Of a stretch of DNA of 64,000 bases, positions 13,273 through 23,961 are shown one piece after another (position 1 is the first letter of the stretch; every line of letters begins with the position of its first letter). The DNA comes from Amblyomma americanum (lineage: Eukaryota > Arthropoda > Arachnida > Ixodida > Ixodidae), in NCBI RefSeq assembly GCF_052857255.1, contig NC_135500.1, positions 49,316,272-49,380,271 on the forward strand, in the 5' to 3' direction. Under the pieces are notes generated by a model. The model saw only the letters and a list, made by a program, of their open reading frames with translations. It did no database searches and was not told the DNA's origin. A program made the position numbers and the translations under genes.

Positions 13273-14660
13273 GATACATCGTTTTAGATAGAAACTACTG
13301 TGATTTACGCAATTCGATATTACATGTCGTCGAAAAGTAGACGAGAGAAGGCTGTAAGCTTTTTCTCTCAGAACTGCGCGAAAACTTGAATTCCGGCTCA
13401 AAACAACAGGATACATCGCTTTAGATTAAAACTAGCGAGATTCACGAACATCGATTTTACAAGTCGTTGAAGAGTAGACGAGAGAGAGCTGTAAACGTTT
13501 TCTCTCAGAACTGCGCGAAAACTTGTATAACGGCTAAAAACAACGGGATACATCGTTTTAGATCGAAACTAGCTAGATTTACGCACTTCGATTTTACAAG
13601 TCGTCGAAGAGTAGACGAGAGAAAGCTATAAGCTTTTTCTCTCAGAACTGCGCGAAAACTTGAATTCCGGCTCAAAACAACGGGATACATCGTTTTAGAT
13701 CGAAACTAGAGAGATTCAGGATCATATATTTTACAAGTCGACAAAGGGTAGACGAGAGAAAGCTGTAAACTTTCTCTCAGAACTGCGCGAAAACTTGTAT
13801 TCCGGGTCAAAACCACGGGATACATCGTTTTAGATCAAAACGAGCGAGATTCACGCACTTCGATTTTACAAGTGGTCAAAGAGTAGACGAGAGAAAGCTG
13901 TTAACTTTTTCTCTCAGAACTGCGCAAAAAACTTGAATTTCGGCTCAGAACAACGGAATACATCGTTTTAGATCGAAAGTAGAGAGATTCACGAACATAG
14001 ATTTTACAAGTCGTCGAAGGGTAGACGAGAGTAGGCTGTAATCTTTCTCTCAGAACTGCGCGAAAACTTGTATTCCGGCTCAAAACAACGGGATACATCG
14101 TTTTAGATTGAAACAAGCGAGATTTACGCACTTCGATTTTAGAAGTCGTCGAAAAAGAGACGAGAGAAAGCTGTTACCTTTTTCTCTCAGAACTGCGCGT
14201 AAACTTCTATTCCGGCTCAAAACTACGGGATACATCGTTTTAGATCGAAACTAGCGCGATTTACGCACTTCGATTTTACAAGTCGTCGAAGAGTAGACGA
14301 GAGAAAGCTGTAAGCTTTTTCTCTCTGAACTGCGCGAAAACTTTTATTCTGGCTGAAAACAACGGTATACATTGTTTTAGATCGAAACTAGCAAAATTCA
14401 CGAACATCGATTTTACAAGTCGTCGAAGAGTAGACAAGAGAAAGGTGTAAACATTTTCTTTCAGAACTGCGCGAAAACTTGTATTCCGGCTAAAAACAAC
14501 GAGATACATCGTTTTAGATCAAAACTAGCGAGATTTACGTACTTGCATTTTACAAGTCGTCGAAGAGTAGACGAGAGAAAGCTGTAAACTTTTTCTCTCA
14601 GAACTGCGCGAAAACTTCTATTCCGGCTCAAACAACGGGATACATTGTTTTAGATCGAAA

Positions 14661-14918
14661 CTAGCAAAATTCACGAACATCGATTTTACAAGTCGTCGAA
14701 GAGTAGACAAGAGAAAGGTGTAAACATTTTCTCTCAGAACTGCGCAAAACTTGTATTCCGACTAAAAGCAACGAGATACATCGTTTTAGATCAAAACTAG
14801 CGAGATTCACGAACATCAATTTTACAAGTCGTCGAAGAGTAGACGAGAGAGAGCTGTAAATGTTTTCTCTCAGAACTGCGCGAAAACTTGTATTCCGGCT
14901 AAAAACAACGGGATACAT
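14661..14918 (+). repeat. Divergent 'CAAAATTCAC' monomer pair, family B example
   Basis: B version of the pair at 834-1091. It keeps AGCAAAATTCACGAACATCG, GACAAGAGAAAGGTG, GCGCAAAACTTG and CCGACTAAAAGCAACG. It differs in GTCGTCGAAG (A: GTCTTCGAAG), and its second monomer is of the TTCACGAACATCAATTTTAC type instead of GTACTTCG. Recurs near 19852 and 25575. Confidence 0.83.
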
Positions 14919-15118
14919 CGTTTTAGATCGAAACTAGCGAGATTCACGAACATCGATTTTACAAATCGTCGAAGAGTAGACGAGAGAGAGCTATAAACTT
15001 TTTCTTTCAGAACGGCGCGAAAACTTGTATTCCGGCTCAAAACAACAGGATACATTGTTTTAGATCAAAACTAGCGAGATTTACGCACTTTGATTTTACA
15101 AGTCGTCGAAGAGTAGAC

Positions 15119-15143
15119 GAGAGAAAGCTGTAAGCTTTCTCTC
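15119..15143 (+). repeat. Inverted repeat in the monomer (perfect 11-bp stem example)
   Basis: GAGAGAAAGCT, three-base loop GTA, then AGCTTTCTCTC: a perfect 11-bp palindrome with a minimal loop. In most monomers the same dyad is present in weaker form (GAGAGAAAG, loop, CTTTTTCTCTC or CTTTCTCTC) at monomer positions about 71-97. Single-stranded DNA or a transcript could fold a hairpin here once per monomer. Confidence 0.75.
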
Positions 15144-15898
15144 TCAGAACTGCGCGAAAACTTGTATTCCGGCTCAAAACAAGAAGATACATCGTTTTAG
15201 ATCGAAATTAGAGAGATTCGCGAACATAGATTTTACAAGTCGACAAAGGGTAGACGAGAGAAAGCTGTAAACTTGCAGAACTGCGCGAAAACCTAAATTC
15301 CGGCTCAAAACAACGGGATACATCGTTTTAGACCGAAACTAGCGAGATTCACGAACATCGATTTTACAAGTCGTCGAAGAGTAGGAGAGAGAGCTGTAAC
15401 CTTTTGCTCTCATAACGGCGCGAAAACTTGTATTCCGGCTCAAAACAACGGGATACATCGTTTTAGAACGAAACTAGCGAGATTTACGCACTTCGATTTT
15501 ACAAGTCGCCGAAGAGTAGACGAGAGAGAGCTGTAAACTTTTTCTCTCAGAACTGCGCCAAAACTTGTATTCCGGCTCAAAATAACGGGATACATCGTTT
15601 TAGATCGAAACTAGCGAGATTCACGAACATCGATTTTAGAAGTCGCCGAAGAGTAGACGAGAGAAAGGTTTAAGCTTTTTCTTTCAGAACTGCGCGAAAA
15701 CTTGTATTCCGGCTCAAAACAACGGGATACATCGTTTTAGATAGAAACTAGCGAGATTTACGCAATTCGATATTACATGTCGTCGAAAAGTAGACGAGAG
15801 AAGGCTGTAAGTTTTTTCTCTCAGAACTCCGCGAAAACTTGAATTCCGGCTCAAAACAACGGGATGCATCGATTTAGATGGAAACTAGCGAGATTTAC

Positions 15899-16458
15899 GC
15901 ACTTCGATTTTACAAGTCGTGGAAGAGTAGACGAGAGAAAGCTGTAAACGTTTCTCTCAGAACTGCGCGAAAACTTGAATTCCGGCTCAAAACAACAGGA
16001 TACATCTCTTTAGATCAAAACTAGCGAGATTCACGAACATCGATTTTACAAGTCGTTGAAGAGTAGACGAGAGAGAGCTGTAAACGTTTTCTCTCAGAAC
16101 TGCGCGAGAACTTGTATTCCGGCTAAAAACAACGGGATACATCGTTTTAGATCGAAACTAGCTAGATTTACGCACTTCGATTTTACAAGTCGTCGAAGAG
16201 TAGACGAGAGAAAGCTATAAGCTTTTTCTCTCAGAACTGCGCGAAAACTTGAATTCCGGCTCAAAACAACGGGATACATCGTTTTAGATCGAAACTAGAG
16301 AGATTCAGGATCATAGATTTTACAAGTCGACAAAGTGTAGACGAGAGAAAGCTGTAAACTTTCTCTCAGAACTGCGCGAAAACTTTTATTCCGGGTCAAA
16401 ACCACGGGATACATCGTTTTAGATCAAAACGAGCGAGATTCACGCACTTCGATTTTAC
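15899..16458 (+). repeat. 560-bp tandem duplication, first copy
   Basis: Direct duplicate with the next 560 bp; I found no difference between the copies by eye. It spans about four monomers. Because 560 is 12 bp more than 4 x 137, the duplication is not in monomer register. Confidence 0.9.
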
Positions 16459-17018
16459 GCACTTCGATTTTACAAGTCGTGGAAGAGTAGACGAGAGAAA
16501 GCTGTAAACGTTTCTCTCAGAACTGCGCGAAAACTTGAATTCCGGCTCAAAACAACAGGATACATCTCTTTAGATCAAAACTAGCGAGATTCACGAACAT
16601 CGATTTTACAAGTCGTTGAAGAGTAGACGAGAGAGAGCTGTAAACGTTTTCTCTCAGAACTGCGCGAGAACTTGTATTCCGGCTAAAAACAACGGGATAC
16701 ATCGTTTTAGATCGAAACTAGCTAGATTTACGCACTTCGATTTTACAAGTCGTCGAAGAGTAGACGAGAGAAAGCTATAAGCTTTTTCTCTCAGAACTGC
16801 GCGAAAACTTGAATTCCGGCTCAAAACAACGGGATACATCGTTTTAGATCGAAACTAGAGAGATTCAGGATCATAGATTTTACAAGTCGACAAAGTGTAG
16901 ACGAGAGAAAGCTGTAAACTTTCTCTCAGAACTGCGCGAAAACTTTTATTCCGGGTCAAAACCACGGGATACATCGTTTTAGATCAAAACGAGCGAGATT
17001 CACGCACTTCGATTTTAC
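16459..17018 (+). repeat. 560-bp tandem duplication, second copy
   Basis: At the joint the first copy ends in GATTTTAC and restarts at GCACTTCG, so the 15-bp string CGCACTTCGATTTTA appears twice in tandem. The two parental sites share only TTTAC (15894-15898 and 16454-16458). This 5-bp microhomology at an offset position argues for a replication or repair error rather than ordinary unequal crossover. Confidence 0.9.
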
Positions 17019-17383
17019 AAGTGGTCAAAGAGTAGACGAGAGAAAGCTGTTACCTTTTTCTCTCAGAACTGAGCGAAAACTTGTATTCCGGCTAAAAACA
17101 ACGAGATACAACGTTTTAGATCAAAACTAGCGAGATTTACGTACTTCGATTTTACAAGTCGTCGAAGAGTAGACGAGAGATAGCTGTAAACTTTTTCTCT
17201 CAGAACTGCGCAAAAACTTGAATTTCGGCTCAGAACAACGGAATACATCGTTTTCGATCGAAAGTAGAGAGATTCACGAACATAGATTTTACAAGTCGTC
17301 GAAGGGTAGACGAGAGTAGGCTGTAAACTTTCTCTCAGAACTGCGCGAAAACTTGTATTCCGGCTCAAAACAACGGGATACAT

Positions 17384-18238
17384 CGTTTTAGATCGAAACT
17401 AGCGAGATTCACGAACATCGATTTTACAAATCGTCGAAGAGTAGACGAGAGAGAGCTATAAACTTTTTCTCTCAGAACGGCGCGGAAACTTGTATTCCGG
17501 CTCAAAACAACGGGATACATTGTTTTAGATCAAAACTAGCGAGATTTACGCACTTTGATTTTACAAGTTGTCGAAGAGTAGACGCGAGAAAGCTGAAAGC
17601 TTTTCCTCTCAGAACTGAGCGAAAACTTGAATTCCGGCTCAAAACAACGGGATACATCGTTTTAGATCGCAACTAGCGCGATTTACGCACTTAAATTTTA
17701 CAAGTCGTCGAAGAGTAGACGAGAGAAAGCTGTAAGCTTTCTCCCTCAGAACTGCGCGAAAACTTGTATTCGGCTCAAAACAAGGGGATACACCGTTTTA
17801 GATCGAAATTAGAGAGATTCGCGAACATAGATTTTACAAGTCGACAAAGGGTAGACGAGAGAAAGCTGTAAACTTGCAGAACTGCGCGAAAACTTAAATT
17901 CCGGCTCAAAGCAACGGGATACATCGTTTTAGACCGAAACTAGCGAGATTCACGAACATCGGTTTTACAAGTCGTCGAAGAGTAGAAGAGAGAGAGCTGT
18001 AACCTTTTGCTCTCAGAACGGCGCGACAACTTGTATTCCGGCTCAAAACAACGGGATACATCGTTTTAGAACAAAACTAGCGAGATTTACGCACTTCGAT
18101 TTTACAAGTCGTCGAAAAGTAGACGAGAGAGAGCTGTAAACTTTTTCTCTCAGAACTGCGCCAAAACTTGTATTCCGGACAAAATAACGGGATACATCGT
18201 TTTAGATCGAAACTAGCGAGATTCACGAACATCGATTT
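17384..18238 (+). repeat. Family A segment embedded at the end of B1
   Basis: From about 17384 the sequence switches from B monomers to a run matching A4 from about 9420 to 10240, in the same monomer order: the TTTTACAAATCGTCG, AAGTTGTCGAAGAGTAGACG, CACTTAAATTTTAC, AAACTTGCAGAAC and CGAAAAGTAGACG types. It returns to B at TTGTAGTCGCCG. Private variants such as TTCCGGACAAAATAACGG (about 18175) are shared with the B2 copy, so the insertion predates the B1/B2 duplication. Confidence 0.88.
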
Positions 18239-21200
18239 TTGTAGTCGCCGAAGAGTAGACGAGAGAAAGGTTTAAGCTTTTTCTTTCAGAACTGCGCGAA
18301 AACTTGTATTCCGGCTCAAAACAACGGGATACATCGTTTTAGATAGAAACTACTGAGATTTACGCAATTCGATATTACATGTCGTCGAAAAGTAGACGAG
18401 AGAAGGCTGTAAGCTTTTTCTCTCAGAACTGCGCGAAAACTTGAATTCCGGCTCAAAACAACGGGATGCATCGATTTAGATCGAAACTAGCGAGATTTAC
18501 GCACTTCGATTTTACAAGTCGTGGAAGAGTAGACGAGAGAAAGCTGTAAACGTTTCTCTCAGAACTGCGCGAAAACTTGAATTCCGGCTCAAAACAACAG
18601 GATACATCGCTTTAGATCAAAACTAGCGAGATTCACGAACATCGATTTTACAAGTCGTTGAAGAGTAGACGAGAGAGAGCTGTAAACGTTTTCTCTCAGA
18701 ACTGCGCGAAAACTTGTATAACGGCTAAAAACAACGGGATACATCGTTTTAGATCGAAACTAGCTAGATTTACGCACTTCGATTTTACAAGTCGTCGAAG
18801 AGTAGACGAGAGAAAGCTATAAGCTTTTTCTCTCAGAACTGCGCGAAAACTTGAATTCCGGCTCAAAACAACGGGATACATCGTTTTAGATCGAAACTAG
18901 AGAGATTCAGGATCATATATTTTACAAGTCGACAAAGGGTAGACGAGAGAAAGCTGTAAACTTTCTCTCAGAACTGCGCGAAAACTTGTATTCCGGGTCA
19001 AAACCACGGGATACATCGTTTTAGATCAAAACGAGCGAGATTCACGCACTTCGATTTTACAAGTGGTCAAAGAGTAGACGAGAGAAAGCTGTTAACTTTT
19101 TCTCTCAGAACTGCGCAAAAAACTTGAATTTCGGCTCAGAACAACGGAATACATCGTTTTAGATCGAAATTAGAGAGATTCACGAACATAGATTTTACAA
19201 GTCGTCGAAGGGTAGACGAGAGTAGGCTGTAATCTTTCTCTCAGAACTGCGCGAAAACTTGTATTCCGGCTCAAAACAACGGGATACATCGTTTTAGATT
19301 GAAACAAGCGAGATTTACGCACTTCGATTTTAGAAGTCGTCGAAAAAGAGACGAGAGAAAGCTGTTACCTTTTTCTCTCAGAACTGCGCGTAAACTTCTA
19401 TTCCGGCTCAAAACTACGGGATACATCGTTTTAGATCGAAACTAGCGCGATTTACGCACTTTGATTTTACAAGTCGTCGAAGAGTAGACGAGAGAAAGCT
19501 GTAAACTTTTTCTCTCTGAACTGCGCGAAAACTTTTATTCTGGCTGAAAACAACGGTATACATTGTTTTAGATCGAAACTAGCAAAATTCACGAACATCG
19601 ATTTTACAAGTCGTCGAAGAGTAGACAAGAGAAAGGTGTAAACATTTTCTTTCAGAACTGCGCGAAAACTTGTATTCCGGCTAAAAACAACGAGATACAT
19701 CGTTTTAGATCAAAACTAGCGAGATTTACGTACTTGCATTTTACAAGTCGTCGAAGAGTAGACGAGAGAAAGCTGTAAACTTTTTCTCTCAGAACTGCGC
19801 GAAAACTTCTATTCCGGCTCAAACAACGGGATACATTGTTTTAGATCGAAACTAGCAAAATTCACGAACATCGATTTTACAAGTCGTCGAAGAGTAGACA
19901 AGAGAAAGGTGTAAACATTTTCTCTCAGAACTGCGCAAAACTTGTATTCCGACTAAAAGCAACGAGATACATCGTTTTAGATCAAAACTAGCGAGATTCA
20001 CGAACATCGATTTTACAAGTCGTCGAAGAGTAGACGAGAGAGCTGTAAATGTTTTCTCTCAGAACTGCGCGAAAACTTGTATTCCGGCTAAAAACAACGG
20101 GATACATCGTTTTAGATCGAAACTAGCGAGATTCACGAACATCGATTTTACAAATCGTCGAAGAGTAGACGAGAGAGAGCTATAAACTTTTTCTTTCAGA
20201 ACGGCGCGAAAACTTGTATTCCGGCTCAAAACAACGGGATACATTGTTTTAGATCAAAACTAGCGAGATTTACGCACTTTGATTTTACAAGTCGTCGAAG
20301 AGTAGACGAGAGAAAGCTGTAAGCTTTCTCTCTCAGAACTGCGCGAAAACTTGTATTCCGGCTCAAAACAAGAAGATACATCGTTTTAGATCGAAATTAG
20401 AGAGATTCGCGAACATAGATTTTACAAGTCGACAAAGGGTAGACGAGAGAAAGCTGTAAACTTGCAGAACTGCGCGAAAACTTAAATTTCGGCTCAAAAC
20501 AACGGGATACATCGTTTTAGACCGAAACTAGCGAGATTCACGAACATCGATTTTGCAAGTCGTCGAAGAGTAGAAGAGAGAGAGCTGTAACCTTTTGCTC
20601 TTATAACGGCGCGAAAACTTGTATTCCGGCTCAAAACAACGGGATACATCGTTTTAGAACGAAACTAGCGAGATTTACGCGCTTCGATTTTACAAGTCGT
20701 CGAAGAGTAGACGAGAGAGAGCTGTAAACTTTTTCTCTCAGAACTGCGCCAAAACTTGTATTCCGGCTCAAAATAACGGGATACATAGTTTTAGATCGAA
20801 ACTAGCGAGATTCACGAACATCGATTTTAGAAGTCGCCGAAGAGTAGACGAGAGAAAGGTTTAAGCTTTTTCTTTCAGAACTGCGCGAAAACTTGTATTC
20901 CGGCTCAAAACAACGGGATACATCGTTTTAGATAGAAACTAGCGAGATTTACGCAATTCGATATTACATGTCGTCGAAAAGTAGACGAGAGAAGGCTGTA
21001 AGTTTTTTCTCTCAGAACTGCGCGAAAACTTGAATTCCGGCTCAAAACAACGGGATGCATCGATTTAGATGGAAACTAGCGAGATTTACGCACTTCGATT
21101 TTACAAGTCGTGGAAGAGTAGACGAGAGAAAGCTGTAAACGTTTCTCTCAGAACTGCGCGAAAACTTGAATTCCGGCTCAAAACAACAGGATACATCTCT

Positions 21201-21836
21201 TTAGATCAAAACTAGCGAGATTCACGAACATCGATTTTACAAGTCGTTGAAGAGTAGACGAGAGAGAGCTGTAAACGTTTTCTCTCAGAACTGCGCGAGA
21301 ACTTGTATTCCGGCTAAAAACAACGGGATACATCGTTTTAGATCGAAACTAGCTAGATTTACGCACTTCGATTTTACAAGTCGTCGAAGAGTAGACGAGA
21401 GAAAGCTATAAGCTTTTTCTCTCAGAACTGCGCGAAAACTTGAATTCCGGCTCAAAATAACGGGATACATCGTTTTAGATCGAAACTAGAGAGATTCAGG
21501 ATCATAGATTTTACAAGGCGACAAAGTGTAGACGAGAGAAAGCTGTAAACTTTCTCTCAGAACTGCGCGAAAACTTTTATTCCGGGTCAAAACCACGGGA
21601 TACATCGTTTTAGATCAAAACGAGCGAGATTCACGCACTTCGATTTTACAAGTGGTCAAAGAGTAGACGAGAGAAAGCTGTTACCTTTTTCTCTCAGAAC
21701 TGAGCGAAAACTTGTATTCCGGCTAAAAACAACGAGATACAACGTTTTAGATCAAAACTAGCGAGATTTACGTACTTCGATTTTACAAGTCGTCGAAGAG
21801 TAGACGAGAGATAGCTGTAAACTTTTTCTCTCAGAA

Positions 21837-22928
21837 CTGCGCAAAAACTTGAATTTCGGCTCAGAACAACGGAATACATCGTTTTAGATCGAAAGTAGAG
21901 AGATTCACGAACATAGATTTTACAAGTCGTCGAAGGGTAGACGAGAGTAGGCTGTAAACTTTCTCTCAGAACTGCGCGAAAACTTGTATTCCGGCTCAAA
22001 ACAACGGGATACATCGTTTTAGATCGAAACAAGCGAGATTTACGCACTTCGATTTTAGAAGTCGTCGAAAAAGAGACGAGAGAAAGCTGTTACCTTTTTC
22101 TCTCAGAACTGCGCGTAAACTTGTATTCCGGCTCAAAACTACGGGATACATCGTTTTAGATCGAAACTAGCGCGATTTACGCACTTCGATTTTACAAGTC
22201 GTCGAAGAGTAGACGAGAGAAAGCTGTAAACTTTTTCTCTCTGAACTGCGCGAAAAATTTTATTCTGGCTCAAAACAACGGGATACATTGTTTTAGATCG
22301 AAACTAGCAAAATTCACGAACATCGATTTTACAAGTCGTCGAAGAGTAGACAAGAGAAAGGTGTAAACATTTTCTTTCAGAACTGCGCGAAAACTTGTAT
22401 TCCGGCTAAAAACAACGAGATACATCGCTTTAGATCAAAACTAGCGAGATTTACGTACTTGCATTTTACAAGTCGTCGAAGAGTAGACGAGAGAAAGCTG
22501 TAAACTTTTTCTCTCAGAACTGCGCGAAAACTTCTATTCCGGCTCAAACAACGGGATACATTGTTTTAGATCGAAACTAGCAAAATTCACGATCATCGAT
22601 TTTACAAGTCGTCGAAGAGTAGACAAGAGAAAGGTGTAAACATTTTCTCTCAGAACTGCGCAAAACTTGTATTCCGACTAAAAGCAACGAGATACATCGT
22701 TTTAGATCAAAACTAGCGAGATTCACGAACATCGATTTTACAAGTCGTCGAAGAGTAGACGAGAGAGAGCTGTAAACGTTTTCTCTCAGAACTGCGCGAA
22801 AACTTGTATTCCACCTAAAAACAACGGGATACATCGTTTTAGATCGAAACTAGCTTGATTTACGCACTTCGATTTTACAAGTCGTCGAAGAGCAGACGAG
22901 GGAAAGCTTTAGGCTTTTTCTCTCAGAA
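21837..22928 (+). repeat. Eight-monomer block (1092 bp) present in B2 and absent from B1
   Basis: The string ACTGCGCAAAAACTTG begins both at the start of this block and again just after it, so the block looks like an insertion or retained duplication bounded by identical monomers. Downstream of it the monomer carries GTTTTCGATCGAAAG, a variant otherwise seen only in B1 at about 17251, while the upstream copy (about 21880) reads GTTTTAGATCGAAAG. The two flanking monomers therefore come from different HOR lineages joined by exchange. Confidence 0.85.
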
Positions 22929-23106
22929 CTGCGCAAAAACTTGAATTTCGGCTCAGAACAACGGAATACATCGTTTTCGATCGAAAGTAGAGAGATTCAC
23001 GAACATAGATTTTACAAGTCGTCGAAGGGTAGACGAGAGTAGGCTGTAAACTTTCTCTCAGAACTGCGCGAAAACTTGTATTCCGGCTCAAAACAACGGG
23101 ATACAT

Positions 23107-23961
23107 CGTTTTAGATCGAAACTAGCGAGATTCACGAACATCGATTTTACAAATCGTCGAAGAGTAGACGAGAGAGAGCTATAAACTTTTTCTCTCAGAA
23201 CGGCGCGGAAACTTGTATTCCGGCTCAAAACAACGGGATACATTGTTTTAGATCAAAACTAGCGAGATTTACGCACTTTGATTTTACAAGTTGTCGAAGA
23301 GTAGACGCGAGAAAGCTGAAAGCTTTTCCTCTCAGAACTGAGCGAAAACTTGAATTCCGGCTCAAAACAACGGGATACATCGTTTTAGATCGCAACTAGC
23401 GCGATTTACGCACTTAAATTTTACAAGTCGTCGAAGAGTAGACGAGAGAAAGCTGTAAGCTTTCTCCCTCAGAACTGCGCGAAAACTTGTATTCGGCTCA
23501 AAACAAGGGGATACACCGTTTTAGATCGAAATTAGAGAGATTCGCGAACATAGATTTTACAAGTCGACAAAGGGTAGACGAGAGAAAGCTGTAAACTTGC
23601 AGAACTGCGCGAAAACTTAAATTCCGGCTCAAAGCAACGGGATACATCGTTTTAGACCGAAACTAGCGAGATTCACGAACATCGGTTTTACAAGTCGTCG
23701 AAGAGTAGAAGAGAGAGAGCTGTAACCTTTTGCTCTCAGAACGGCGCGACAACTTGTATTCCGGCTCAAAACAACGGGATACATCGTTTTAGAACAAAAC
23801 TAGCGAGATTTACGCACTTCGATTTTACAAGTCGTCGAAAAGTAGACGAGAGAGAGCTGTAAACTTTTTCTCTCAGAACTGCGCCAAAACTTGTATTCCG
23901 GACAAAATAACGGGATACATCGTTTTAGATCGAAACTAGCGAGATTCACGAACATCGATTT
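23107..23961 (+). repeat. Family A segment embedded at the end of B2
   Basis: Counterpart of 17384-18238 at an offset of exactly 5723 bp, with the same A monomer order and private variants, ending in ATCGATTTTTGTAGTCGCC. No equivalent segment follows B3, and I saw no TTTTACAAATCGTCG monomer after about 25875, so family A sequence is absent from the rest of the window. Confidence 0.87.

Larger units (their letters stand above)
13184..18238 (+). repeat. HOR unit B1 (5055 bp)
   Basis: Relative to B2 this unit lacks one 136-bp monomer near 13410-13440 (the GGGATGCATCGATTTAG type), carries a 560-bp internal tandem duplication, and lacks an eight-monomer (1092-bp) block. The arithmetic closes exactly: 5055 - 560 + 136 + 1092 = 5723. 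The unit ends in family A sequence (17384-18238). Confidence 0.87.
18239..23961 (+). repeat. HOR unit B2 (5723 bp, apparent full length)
   Basis: Longest B unit, about 42 monomers. It lacks the 560-bp duplication of B1, and includes the eight-monomer block 21837-22928 and the A-derived tail. B3 follows it at an offset of 5723, dropping to 5719 after a 4-bp deletion in B3. Confidence 0.88.

Noticed and set aside
17063..17383. Minus-strand open frames of 106-117 codons (also 21694-22047, 27413-27766, 30823-31176, 42417-42770, 50597-50950, 57561-57914, 60835-61188) as a gene family
   Set aside because: They span two to three satellite monomers read in successive frames, start at the ATG that every monomer offers, and exist only where indels keep the frame open. 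No domain, signal peptide or gene context is visible.
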